Shown here: positions 43,899-52,716 of the stretch, in pieces
Numbering within the stretch: the stretch's first letter is position 1
How the letters are laid out: each line of letters begins with the position of its first letter
NCBI GenBank assembly: GCA_017557535.1
Contig: JAFYYM010000079.1
Coordinates: forward strand, 186,001-250,000
Direction: 5' to 3'
DNA length: 64,000 nucleotides
Source: Bacteroidales bacterium
GTDB taxonomy: Bacteria; Bacteroidota; Bacteroidia; Bacteroidales; UBA932
Program-made: the position numbers and the translations under genes
The notes under the pieces: generated by a model
What the model saw: the letters and a program-made list of their open reading frames with translations, nothing else
Database searches by the model: none
Told to the model about the DNA's origin: nothing

Positions 43899-46121
43899 AT
43901 GAAAAGGGTTTTGTTGTTTTGCTCCTGCGTTCTGATAGGCTGTCTCGCAGGTTGTTCCAAGCTGGTTGTTGAGCCGTCCGATAGCGACTTGGTGTTCGGA
44001 GATCTCGCATCTGTATGGGACGAGGCAATGCCACTTGGTAATGCGTCTGTGGGTGAGTTAGTGTGGCAGAAAGGAGAGAATCTTCGCCTCTCTCTCGACA
44101 GGATTGACCTTTGGGATCTGCGTCCGATCGAGGCGTTTAAAGGCGATGAGTATTCATTCGAATGGGTTAAGAACCAAGTCCGAAAAGGGGAATACGGTCC
44201 GGTCACGGAACTATTCGACAAAAAAGGATATGCGGCGGCACCGTCCAAGATTCCAGGAGCGGCGTTGGAGATAGACATTTCTTCCTGGGGTCCGGTCAAA
44301 GAGAATAGGTTGTATCTTAACAATGCCCTTTGCGAGGTACTGTGGGAGAACGGAATCTCGATGAAGACATTTATCCAAGCCGACGGGGACGTAGGCTGGA
44401 TGGTTTTCGAGAGTATTCCGGAATCTTTTGATATTCAACTGATTCCTCCGGAATATCAAGTCAAGGGTGCTGATGAGGCCGGGCTCGGAAGCTCATCGCT
44501 GGCTCTCCTTGGTTATCCTCAAGGGGAAGTCAACAGGGACGGTAATTTGGTCACATACCACCAGAGGGGATGGGAAGACTATTACTACGATGTCGCCGTG
44601 GATTGGAAGCGTAAAGGTAATAAAGTCATTGCGGCGTGGAGTGTTACTTCCTCGTTGTCCGGAAAAAATGCGGCCTCCGAGGTATCCAAAGCCATGTCTG
44701 GAGGACCTATAGCCGCATACAAGAACCACATGGAGTATTGGGAGGCTTACTGGAAAGGTTCGTCTGTAAAGGTTCCAGACGCCACTATCCAGAGGCAGTA
44801 TGACAGGGAGATGTACAAGTTCGGATCGGCAACCAGAAAGGATTCCTATCCGATATCACTGCAGTCTGTGTGGACGGCAGATGACGGTTTCCTGCCGCCA
44901 TGGAAGGGTGATTATCATAACGACCTTAATACCCAGCTGAGTTACTGGCCAGCTTATATAGGCAATCATCTGGATGAGGGCCTGGGCTATTTGAATACCC
45001 TTTGGAACCAGGTGGATAAGTACAAGGAGTTCACGAGGAAATTCTTTGGAAAAGACGGACTGGCGGTTCCCGGTTATTGCACCCTTGAAGGGGAGGCCAT
45101 GTCGGGTTGGGTCCAGTACGGATTCTCTCCCACAACTTCCGCCTGGCTCGGTCAGCACTTTTATCTCCACTGGAAATATTCGGCCGACAAGGAGTTTCTT
45201 GAAGAGAGGGCATATCCATTCATTAGGGATGTCGCTTTGTTCCTCGAGCAGGAGACGGAGTTGAGGCCTGACGGGACCAGGACATTTGAATACAGTGCCA
45301 GTCCAGAAATTAACGACAATAGGATAGATGCGTTTTTCCCTGAGGTGACCAATTATGATTTGGCTTTGACCAAATTCGCTTTCGAGGCTGCCGCGGAGAT
45401 GGCGGACTCTCTTGGACTGGCCGAGGATTCGGCTCGCTGGAAAACCGACAGCGGCCAATTGCCGGATTACGCGATAGACGAAGACGGTGGACTATCGATC
45501 GCTCCCGGATTATCTTATAATCTGTCCCACAGGCATTTCTCTCATGCGATGGCGATTCATCCGCTCGGGCTCTTGGACGTCAGCCATTCCTCCGAGGAGA
45601 AAGCGATCATTGACGCGACCCTTTCAAGACTCCATGCCAACGGGCCGGATTGGTGGTGCGGTTATTCATATTCCTGGCTTGCTAATATGGAAGCCAGGGC
45701 CAAGCATGGCGAGGCTGCCGCTGAGGCGCTCGAGACCTTCGCTGAATGTTTTGTTCTTCGCAACTCATTCCATGCCAACGGAGACCAGACAAAGAGCGGC
45801 AAGTCCATGTTTACTTACAGGCCGTTTACACTTGAGGGTAACTTCGCTTATGCCTCTGGCCTTCAGGAAATGCTTCTTCAAAGCCAAACTGGTGTGATTG
45901 AGGTGTTTCCGGCGATTCCCGAAGGTTGGAAAAATGTCAGTTTCAATAACCTGAGAGCAATGGGAGCCTTCATTGTCTCAGCTGAAATGAAGGACGGAAT
46001 TGTTGTATCTATAAGTGTTTATTCAGAGAAGGGAGGCACCCTCCGCATCCGTTCCCCTAAAGATGGTCAAGTGATCACAATGGACACCAAACCGGGGGAA
46101 TCTTATAGTCTTGCCCTATAA
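43899..46121 (+). CDS. GH95-like glycoside hydrolase, lipoprotein (paralogue 2)
   Basis: The 740-residue lipoprotein (LIGCLAGC signal) is collinear with the protein at 40540: WDEAMPLGNASVGELVW, RLSLDRIDLWDLRP, SASPEINDNRID, SHRHFSHAMAIHPLG and RPFTLEGNFAYASG are all shared. Again the expected Asp of the GH95 QIDGNFG motif is Glu. Long stretches are identical, so the duplication is recent or under strong selection. The two copies are in direct orientation about 1.1 kb apart and could recombine. Confidence 0.7.
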   Translation: MKRVLLFCSCVLIGCLAGCSKLVVEPSDSDLVFGDLASVWDEAMPLGNASVGELVWQKGENLRLSLDRIDLWDLRPIEAFKGDEYSFEWVKNQVRKGEYGPVTELFDKKGYAAAPSKIPGAALEIDISSWGPVKENRLYLNNALCEVLWENGISMKTFIQADGDVGWMVFESIPESFDIQLIPPEYQVKGADEAGLGSSSLALLGYPQGEVNRDGNLVTYHQRGWEDYYYDVAVDWKRKGNKVIAAWSVTSSLSGKNAASEVSKAMSGGPIAAYKNHMEYWEAYWKGSSVKVPDATIQRQYDREMYKFGSATRKDSYPISLQSVWTADDGFLPPWKGDYHNDLNTQLSYWPAYIGNHLDEGLGYLNTLWNQVDKYKEFTRKFFGKDGLAVPGYCTLEGEAMSGWVQYGFSPTTSAWLGQHFYLHWKYSADKEFLEERAYPFIRDVALFLEQETELRPDGTRTFEYSASPEINDNRIDAFFPEVTNYDLALTKFAFEAAAEMADSLGLAEDSARWKTDSGQLPDYAIDEDGGLSIAPGLSYNLSHRHFSHAMAIHPLGLLDVSHSSEEKAIIDATLSRLHANGPDWWCGYSYSWLANMEARAKHGEAAAEALETFAECFVLRNSFHANGDQTKSGKSMFTYRPFTLEGNFAYASGLQEMLLQSQTGVIEVFPAIPEGWKNVSFNNLRAMGAFIVSAEMKDGIVVSISVYSEKGGTLRIRSPKDGQVITMDTKPGESYSLAL

Positions 46122-46184
46122 TAGTCTCATATCAATGTGGGTCTTAATGAGAAATAATCAAAATAGAGTTATCTTTACTATACG

Positions 46185-47702
46185 ATGAGACGAATCATAG
46201 CCACAACCACTCTCGCGGTTTTTTTCATCGCTTCCGCATTCGCCCAAGACAGCGGGCTCTTGATTCATAATCCGATTATTCCCGGCTACCATCCCGATCC
46301 TTCCATCTGCCGGGTCGGTGAAGACTATTACATAGTCAATTCCTCTTTCCAGTATTTCCCCGGAGTTCCGGTTTATCACTCCAAGGATCTGGTTAACTGG
46401 GAATTGATAGGGAATGTCCTGGATCGTGAGAGCCAGATTCCCTTGGAGCGGGCGAACTCTTATGGAGGAATATTCGCCACCACCATCCGTTATCACGAGG
46501 GGTTGTATTACATGATCACCACCAATGTCACAAAAGGCGGCAACTTCTTTGTCACGGCTAAAGATCCCGCAGGACCATGGTCTGAGCCAGTGTACCTGAA
46601 ACAAGGGGGCATTGACCCTTCATTCCTCTTCGATGACGGTAAGTGCTATATGGTCTCGAATCCGGCTTCAATACAACTTTGCGAGATTGATCCTGTGACT
46701 GGGAAACAGTTGACAGAAAGTAAGATAATATGGAACGGAACGGGCGGCCGCTACCCCGAGGGACCTCACATTTACAAGAAAGACGGTTGGTATTACCTCC
46801 TAATCTCAGAAGGAGGCACCGAAATGGGGCATAGCCTCACAATTGCTCGCAGCCGCGATATTTGGGGTCCTTACGAGTCCAATCCGATGAACCCTATCCT
46901 AACCCAATTCCGCGAGGTCGCGGAAAATAATCAGATTCAAGGCACCGGCCACGGGGACTTCGTGCAGGCCCCTGATGGTTCTTGGTGGGTGGTTTTCCTT
47001 GGCTTCAGGCGATTTGGAGGGGATTTCCACCACTTAGGACGCGAGACGTTCATAGCTCCCCTGACTTGGGTGGCTGGTTGGCCGGTGATCAACGATGGAA
47101 ACCCGATTAACGCTCTTATGAGCGTTCCCGCCACTTGGACCGCCAAGGCCCCTGTGAAGAAGGCTTGGAGAGAAGAGTTCGATTCGCCTCTCGATCCGAA
47201 GTGGGTTTATATTCAGAATCCGGAGACCTCTCGTTACTATATAAGGAAGGGACGTCTTAACCTTATCGGGACAGAACCTCTCGAGGAGAATGATCATCCG
47301 ACATTCGTCGGGGTTCGTCAGGAGAGTCCGGGAATAGTCGCGGAGACGAAGGTCCGTCTTGAGGCTTCGTCGGGAGAGGCCGGAATAGTCGCCTATCAGA
47401 ATCCCGATGGCTTTGTCGCGCTTGCTGTCGATAAGGGTAGCGCCACGTTGCGTCTTAAACTCAAGTCTGTGAACACGATACTCGGAAAAGTCTCATTACC
47501 AAGAGGGAAAGATGTCGTCCTTCGTATAGTATCCGAGGATGGGTATATGTATCGTTTCGAGGTTAACGGGAAAGAGATAGGCGAAATAGAGACATCCCTT
47601 TTGAGTTCTGAGGTGTGTGGCGGTTTCACGGGAGTGGTTCTCGGATTGTATGCCGTTGACAGTGTGGCCTCTTTTGACTATTTTGATTATCAAGAGAAAT
47701 AA
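46185..47702 (+). CDS. GH43 family hydrolase (beta-xylosidase/arabinofuranosidase type)
   Basis: The 505-residue secreted protein has a signal peptide ending SAFAQD and the GH43 five-bladed propeller: base Asp in YHPDPSICRVGEDYY, pKa-modulating Asp in GGIDPSFLFDDG, and acid Glu in RYPEGPHIYK. A C-terminal beta-sandwich (about 330-500, with the SGEAGIVAYQNPDGFVAL block) is typical of the xylosidase-type subfamilies. It fits the xylan locus. Start at the first ATG, preceded by a weak TATCTTTA element. Confidence 0.93.
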   Translation: MRRIIATTTLAVFFIASAFAQDSGLLIHNPIIPGYHPDPSICRVGEDYYIVNSSFQYFPGVPVYHSKDLVNWELIGNVLDRESQIPLERANSYGGIFATTIRYHEGLYYMITTNVTKGGNFFVTAKDPAGPWSEPVYLKQGGIDPSFLFDDGKCYMVSNPASIQLCEIDPVTGKQLTESKIIWNGTGGRYPEGPHIYKKDGWYYLLISEGGTEMGHSLTIARSRDIWGPYESNPMNPILTQFREVAENNQIQGTGHGDFVQAPDGSWWVVFLGFRRFGGDFHHLGRETFIAPLTWVAGWPVINDGNPINALMSVPATWTAKAPVKKAWREEFDSPLDPKWVYIQNPETSRYYIRKGRLNLIGTEPLEENDHPTFVGVRQESPGIVAETKVRLEASSGEAGIVAYQNPDGFVALAVDKGSATLRLKLKSVNTILGKVSLPRGKDVVLRIVSEDGYMYRFEVNGKEIGEIETSLLSSEVCGGFTGVVLGLYAVDSVASFDYFDYQEK

Positions 47703-47710
47703 TAACGATC

Positions 47711-48730
47711 ATGAAATCATATTCACAAGCGTTTTTGGTTTTGGCTATTTGCCTTTCCGCCTGCACTCCGAAACCCATGAAAGTGGTTCTGGAGCAGCTT
47801 CCGATGCAATATGGAGACAATTCCAAAGTTAAGGACTATCCTTTCGCCAAGGACCCGACCGTTATCCATCATGGCGATCAGTACTATATGTATTATTCCT
47901 TGATGCCGTTTGATCCGACTCCGCAGGACAACAGCAAGCCGCCAAAGTTCAATGACTGGCATGCCGCTATAGCCCGCAGCACAGATCTCGTGAACTGGAC
48001 AAGGGTCGGGGATATGGACCTGAGGGATTCCAAGGGTAATCCGCTCCATGGTGCTGTGGCTCCTTGTGTCAGGAAACTTGACGGAAAGATTCACATGTTC
48101 TACCAGATGGCTTGGGAAGGAACCGATGGAGTAGCCAATATCTGGCATGCGACGAGTGAGGACGGGATCACATTCACCAACACCTGCGACAGGCCAATCA
48201 TCGTTCCGGAAACAAACTGGTCGATCAGGCGCTCAATAGACGCCGAGGTTTATCGGGTTAAGGACAAGCTTATTCTCCTGTTCGCGACAAGAGACAAAAC
48301 CGCCACCTACCAGATTATGGGCATGGCAGAGGCTCCTTACGGAAGTGATTATGGGCCGGATAAATGGACGTTGCTTTCTGTGGATGGTCCTTTAATGACA
48401 CCGGAATATCCTTGGGAGATGAGCTGCACCGAGGCGCCGACCGTGGTGAAACATAAGGGAGTCTGGTACATGTTTTACGCCGGGGCATATAACCATGAAG
48501 GCCAGCAAATAGGACTGGCGACCTCGACCGATGGCTATCACTATGAAAGGATCGCCCCTGACGGCTTATTCTTCACCCATGGACCTGAAGGCGCTTGGAA
48601 CGCATTCGAAAGCGGTCATCCGGGAGTATTCCAGGATGATGACGGTCAGGTGTATTTGTTCTTCCAGGGAAAAGAGTCGCTTAACGCCACCTACTACCTT
48701 TCCGTCTGCAAAGTACGGTTCGAGAGGTAG
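47711..48730 (+). CDS. GH43-like five-bladed propeller lipoprotein
   Basis: The 339-residue protein has a lipobox (CLSAC) and one propeller domain: KDPTVIHHGDQYYMYYS, a second block around SIDAEVYRVKDKLILLF, and CTEAPTVVKHKGVWYMFYAG. Acidic residues in the first and third blocks (DPT and EAPT) fit the GH43/GH117-type catalytic layout. It follows the GH43 gene by 8 bases and ends the plus-strand locus, overlapping the convergent DUF1080 gene by 37 bases. Confidence 0.75.
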   Translation: MKSYSQAFLVLAICLSACTPKPMKVVLEQLPMQYGDNSKVKDYPFAKDPTVIHHGDQYYMYYSLMPFDPTPQDNSKPPKFNDWHAAIARSTDLVNWTRVGDMDLRDSKGNPLHGAVAPCVRKLDGKIHMFYQMAWEGTDGVANIWHATSEDGITFTNTCDRPIIVPETNWSIRRSIDAEVYRVKDKLILLFATRDKTATYQIMGMAEAPYGSDYGPDKWTLLSVDGPLMTPEYPWEMSCTEAPTVVKHKGVWYMFYAGAYNHEGQQIGLATSTDGYHYERIAPDGLFFTHGPEGAWNAFESGHPGVFQDDDGQVYLFFQGKESLNATYYLSVCKVRFER

Positions 48731-49335
48731 ATATTCCTGAATTCCATCGCTCCGCCTTCGGACTGGAGGGCGATGTAGCCGCTGGTCGCATCGCAGACGG
48801 CCTCGTTGACGAGGATTCCGTTGAGCCACACTTTGATCTCGCCGCCTTTGCAGAGGAACTCCATATCGTTCCACTCCCCCACGGGCTTCTCGGGGCTCTC
48901 TTCGACTATCCGGTCTTTCTTGTAGAAAGGCCCTTCCAGCCCCTCTATCTTGATTCCTCCCATAAGGACTCCCATGTCCTTGGGCGTCATCTGAAGCTGG
49001 ACACCGAGAGGCCAGACTTTGTCACCTTCCTGAAGCCTGTTGAACACGCCTCCGTCCACGCCTTCCTCTCCGGTCCAACGCCATTCGAGGTGCAGCGTGT
49101 AATCAGTGTACTTCTTCTCGGTCCGGATGTATCCGAAAGGTTTCCCGCTCACTCGCAGGACACCTTCCTGGGCAGAGAAAGTCTCACCCTCGAAAGTCTC
49201 CCCTTCGGCTGATTTCAAAACGACTTTCCAGCCGTCGATATTCTCGCCGTTGAAAAGGGTCTCAATTTTTTCCTTGGTTGAGCAGGAAATAAAGGCGGCC
49301 GCAGTTAGAGCGGCCAAGAAATATCTGATATTCAT
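48694..49335 (-). CDS. DUF1080 (3-keto-disaccharide hydrolase-like) lipoprotein
   Basis: The 213-residue protein has a lipoprotein signal (AAFISC) and a concanavalin-like DUF1080 domain: TLFNGENIDGWKVV, DYTLHLEWRW, DGGVFNRLQ and IKVWLNGILVNE. DUF1080 proteins are linked to cleavage of 3-keto-glycosides. Start ATG 49335 replaces an upstream codon at 49383 that lies inside glyS. It begins 4 bases after the glyS stop, so it probably shares the glyS transcript. Confidence 0.85.
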   Translation of the reverse strand: MNIRYFLAALTAAAFISCSTKEKIETLFNGENIDGWKVVLKSAEGETFEGETFSAQEGVLRVSGKPFGYIRTEKKYTDYTLHLEWRWTGEEGVDGGVFNRLQEGDKVWPLGVQLQMTPKDMGVLMGGIKIEGLEGPFYKKDRIVEESPEKPVGEWNDMEFLCKGGEIKVWLNGILVNEAVCDATSGYIALQSEGGAMEFRNIYLSNRTLQTER

Positions 49336-49339
49336 GATA

Positions 49340-50878
49340 TTAAAGATTCCTAAGGAGGTTGGACATGTTGACTTTCTTGTCAATCATGGCCCTGAGCTCA
49401 GAGATCTGGACACGCGTTTGCTCCATAGTGTCGCGGTTACGGACAGTCACGGTGTTGTCGTTCATCGTGTCATTGTCGATGGTGACGCAGAACGGGGTTC
49501 CGATGGCATCCTGACGACGGTAGCGCTTACCGATCGAATCTTTCTCGTCGTACTGGTATGCGAAGTCATATTTCAGGAGATCCACAACCTCTTGTGCCTT
49601 CTCGGGCAGTCCATCTTTCTTGACAAGAGGAAGGACAGCCACCTTGACCGGAGCCAGCGGAGCGGGAATGCTCAGCACAACCCTGGTCTCTCCACCCTCA
49701 AGCTGCTCCACGTTGTAGGAGTGGCTGAGGACGGCAAGGAACATACGGTCGACACCTATGGAAGTCTCCACGCAGTAAGGGACATAGCTCTCTCCGGTCT
49801 CGGGATCGAAGTACTGGATCTTCTTTCCGCTGATCTTCTGGTGATTACCGAGATCGAAATCGGTTCTTGAGTGGATACCCTCAAGTTCCTTGAAGCCGAA
49901 CGGGAAATTGAACTCGATGTCAGTGGCGGCGTTGGCGTAGTGGGCCAGTTTCTCGTGGTCGTGGAAACGGTAGTTCTCCGCTCCCATGCCAAGGTTGACA
50001 TGCCATTTCATCCTGTTTTCCTTCCACTTGGAGAACCACTCCATCTCGGTTCCGGGACGGCAGAAGAACTCCATCTCCATCTGCTCAAACTCCTTCATCC
50101 TGAAGATGAACTGTCTGGCTACGATTTCGTTGCGGAAGGCCTTGCCGATCTGGGCGATTCCGAAAGGAATCTTCATGCGGCCGGTCTTCTGGACGTTGAG
50201 GTACTCCACGAATATTCCCTGCGCGGTCTCGGGACGGAGGTAAAGAACGTCGTCGGCGTTACCGGTTGTGGAACCCTGTGTGCTGAACATAAGGTTGAAC
50301 TGACGGACCTCGGTCCAGTTGGCTGTGCCGGAGATTGGACAGACAATGCCACAGTCGATGATGATGTCCCTATATGCCTTCAGGTCGTTGGCGTCTTCGG
50401 CGGCCTTGTAGCGATTGTGAACCTCGTCGTATTTGGCCTTTTCGCGGAGGACATTAGGGTTTGTGGCCCTGAATTGCTCCTCGTTGAAAGTGTCGCCGAA
50501 CTTCTTGCGTCCTTTGGCGACTTCTTTCTCGATCTTCTCCTCGATCTTGCCGAGATAGTCCTCGATAAGGTTGTCCGCGCGGTAGCGCTTTTTGGAGTCC
50601 TTGTTGTCGATTAGAGGGTCGTTGAAAGCGGCCACATGGCCAGAAGCGACCCAGGTCTTCGGGTGCATGAACACGCAGGAGTCTATTCCCACCACGTTCT
50701 CGTTGAGGCGCGTCATGGCCTCCCACCAATAGCGTTTGATGTTGTTCTTGAGCTCCACGCCCATCTGGCCATAATCATAAACCGCGGCCAGTCCATCATA
50801 AATCTCGCTGGAGGGGAATATGAACCCGTATTCCTTGCAATGTGCCACCAGCACCTTGAAGAGTTCGTCCTGTGTCAT
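49340..50878 (-). CDS. glyS: Glycyl-tRNA synthetase, single-chain type
   Basis: The enzyme charges tRNA-Gly. The 512-residue protein is the alpha2 (eukaryote-like) class II form: N-terminal LFKVLVAHCKEYGFIFPSSE, motif 2 region AQIGKAFRNEIVARQFIFR, the TSIGVDRMFLAVLS motif 3, and the C-terminal anticodon-binding domain (about 405-505). A TACCTTTG -7 element lies 39 bases upstream on the minus strand. It is divergent from the glycerol-1-phosphate dehydrogenase gene and followed by DUF1080. Confidence 0.97.
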   Translation of the reverse strand: MTQDELFKVLVAHCKEYGFIFPSSEIYDGLAAVYDYGQMGVELKNNIKRYWWEAMTRLNENVVGIDSCVFMHPKTWVASGHVAAFNDPLIDNKDSKKRYRADNLIEDYLGKIEEKIEKEVAKGRKKFGDTFNEEQFRATNPNVLREKAKYDEVHNRYKAAEDANDLKAYRDIIIDCGIVCPISGTANWTEVRQFNLMFSTQGSTTGNADDVLYLRPETAQGIFVEYLNVQKTGRMKIPFGIAQIGKAFRNEIVARQFIFRMKEFEQMEMEFFCRPGTEMEWFSKWKENRMKWHVNLGMGAENYRFHDHEKLAHYANAATDIEFNFPFGFKELEGIHSRTDFDLGNHQKISGKKIQYFDPETGESYVPYCVETSIGVDRMFLAVLSHSYNVEQLEGGETRVVLSIPAPLAPVKVAVLPLVKKDGLPEKAQEVVDLLKYDFAYQYDEKDSIGKRYRRQDAIGTPFCVTIDNDTMNDNTVTVRNRDTMEQTRVQISELRAMIDKKVNMSNLLRNL

Positions 50879-50917
50879 ATTATCTTATTCTTTTTATGTT
50901 CGTGTTTTTTACGCCTG

Positions 50918-50925
50918 CAAAGGTA
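50918..50925 (-). promoter_or_regulatory. -7 element of the glyS promoter
   Basis: On the minus strand TACCTTTG matches TAnnTTTG exactly. The predicted start near 50911 leaves a leader of about 33 nt. No clear -33 TTTG is present. A TACCTTTA at 50939-50946 on the plus strand may serve the divergent gene at 50968. Confidence 0.5.
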
Positions 50926-50967
50926 CTAAATTATTTTGTACCTTTATGGTCTGTAAACAATCAACAA

Positions 50968-52308
50968 ATGGATTCCAAACAAAGGATTGCGAACGCCCTC
51001 AAAGTGGCGACCGACACCAAGGTGTTCGAGATGGGAAGAGGGGTCAGTGAGATGGCTCCCGATGTTTTCAAGAAGTATTTCCCCGGCCGCAAGGCAAAGA
51101 TCATAGCGGACATTCACACATGGCCCGTCCTCGGCGAGAAGGTTTATGGTCTATTCATCGAGTCCGGTATTCCCGTCGAGAAATTCATCATCATGGAAGA
51201 GGAGTTCCATGCCGAGTGGGAATACATCGAGATGGTGGATAAGGAGCTGGATGGCGGATATATCGCTGTATCAGTTGGTTCCGGGGTCATCAACGACCTC
51301 TGCAAGCTTTGCTCGCATCACCATGATCAGCAGTATTTAACCTTGCCGACAGCGGCTTCCGTGGACGGTTACTCCTCATTTGGAGCGTCGATTTCCTATC
51401 AGAATTCCAAGCAGACTTTTTCCTGTCCGGCACCCGTGGCCATTATCGCGGACATTGATGTCATAGCGGCCGCTCCCAAAGAGATGACAGCTGCCGGATA
51501 TGCCGATCTTGCGGCCAAGGTCCCGGCCGGAGCAGAATGGATGATAGCCGATCTGATGGGAACGGCTCCTATCAAACCGGACGCCTGGCATGTGCTACAG
51601 GACTATCTTGACGATCTCCTCGCTGATCCCGAGGGGGTGGCGGCAGGAAAACCGGATGCTATAGCCGATCTGTTTGAGGGATTGACTCTCAGCGGCTTCG
51701 CTATGCAGGCCGCCCAGTCCAGCAGGCCTGCTTCCTGCTGCGACCACCTGTTCAGCCATATTCTCGACATGACTCACCATCGCTACAACGGTAAGCTCCA
51801 ATCCCACGGTTTCCAGGTGGCTATCGGCACCCTTACCATGTGCGCTGTCTTCGATGAACTGTTCAAGAAGGATTTGACGCAGTTGGATGTGGAAGCCTGC
51901 GTCAAGGCTTGGCCTACTCTTGAACAGGAGCAAAAGAGAGCCTTGGAGATATTCAAGGACTTCCCCGCTCCAACTTTGGGTTACGACAACATCTCCAAGA
52001 AATACAACGATGCGGAGACTGTGCGGGAACAACTTACCCGTGTCCGTGACACCTGGCCCGAGTTCAAAAAGAAGCTCCAGGGACAGGTTTATTCCTTTGA
52101 AAAGATGCGGGAACTCTTCAAGATAGCGGGAGCACCCTACGACCCTTCGATGATTGGTGTAACCAGGCGGCAGCTTAAGGACATGTTCCCCATAGTGCAG
52201 CTTATGCGCCACAGGATGAACGTTCTGGACCTCGCTAAGAGGGGAATGTTCTATGATGAGCTTGTTGAACCTGTGTTCGCTCCCGGCGGAGCGTTGGAAA
52301 TCCTTTAG
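50968..52308 (+). CDS. sn-Glycerol-1-phosphate dehydrogenase (AraM/EgsA-like)
   Basis: This NAD(P)-dependent enzyme reduces dihydroxyacetone phosphate to sn-glycerol-1-phosphate. The 446-residue protein starts at ATG 50968 (MDSKQRIANAL); the longer frame overlaps the glyS start and is not credible. Features are the nucleotide-binding VGSGVINDLCK, TLPTAASVDGYSS, and the metal-site region SCCDHLFSHILDMTHH followed by GKLQSHGFQVAIGT. Bacterial homologues such as Bacillus AraM make glycerol-1-phosphate for unusual lipids or polymers. It is coupled to a solo PEP-swivel domain gene 9 bases downstream. Confidence 0.85.
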   Translation: MDSKQRIANALKVATDTKVFEMGRGVSEMAPDVFKKYFPGRKAKIIADIHTWPVLGEKVYGLFIESGIPVEKFIIMEEEFHAEWEYIEMVDKELDGGYIAVSVGSGVINDLCKLCSHHHDQQYLTLPTAASVDGYSSFGASISYQNSKQTFSCPAPVAIIADIDVIAAAPKEMTAAGYADLAAKVPAGAEWMIADLMGTAPIKPDAWHVLQDYLDDLLADPEGVAAGKPDAIADLFEGLTLSGFAMQAAQSSRPASCCDHLFSHILDMTHHRYNGKLQSHGFQVAIGTLTMCAVFDELFKKDLTQLDVEACVKAWPTLEQEQKRALEIFKDFPAPTLGYDNISKKYNDAETVREQLTRVRDTWPEFKKKLQGQVYSFEKMRELFKIAGAPYDPSMIGVTRRQLKDMFPIVQLMRHRMNVLDLAKRGMFYDELVEPVFAPGGALEIL

Positions 52309-52317
52309 GGTAAACAG

Positions 52318-52716
52318 ATGACTATCAGGGGATCAGGAGTTGGCGGATTCGCCAAGGGAAAGGCGTTCGTGGCGATTGACCGCGGACAGCGCAATCCTTA
52401 TGAGGACATTCCTCCGGGGAGTGTCCTCGTGGCCCGTACTGTCTTTCTCTCGGATTCCGTGATGATCAACTTCGGTAACGTGGTGGCTATGGTTCTCGAG
52501 GAAGAGGACCTGACAGGTCATCCAAGCCTTCTGGCAAGGGGGTTGGGAATACCAGCCATCGTCGGGGTAAAAGGTTGTTTGACGGACATTATCAATGGCG
52601 ACAGGATTCTTATCCAAAACCAGGATGTGATAGTCAATCCGGATCTCACCGCCGTCGAGGAATTCGACAGGCTCAGGAGAGAGTCCGATCCTCAACTTAG
52701 TCTCGATCTGCTTTAG
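52318..52716 (+). CDS. Stand-alone PEP-utilising enzyme mobile (swivelling phosphohistidine) domain
   Basis: The 132-residue protein consists only of the swivel domain that in PEP synthase, PPDK and enzyme I carries phosphate on a histidine. The key His is in EEEDLTGHPSLLARGLGIPAIVG (split here around residue 68), matching the GG.T.H.A..AR..GIPAVVG pattern. No ATP-grasp or PEP-binding barrel is fused or adjacent. It follows the glycerol-1-phosphate dehydrogenase gene and overlaps the convergent dipeptidase gene by 20 bases. Its phosphate donor and acceptor are unknown. Confidence 0.82.
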   Translation: MTIRGSGVGGFAKGKAFVAIDRGQRNPYEDIPPGSVLVARTVFLSDSVMINFGNVVAMVLEEEDLTGHPSLLARGLGIPAIVGVKGCLTDIINGDRILIQNQDVIVNPDLTAVEEFDRLRRESDPQLSLDLL

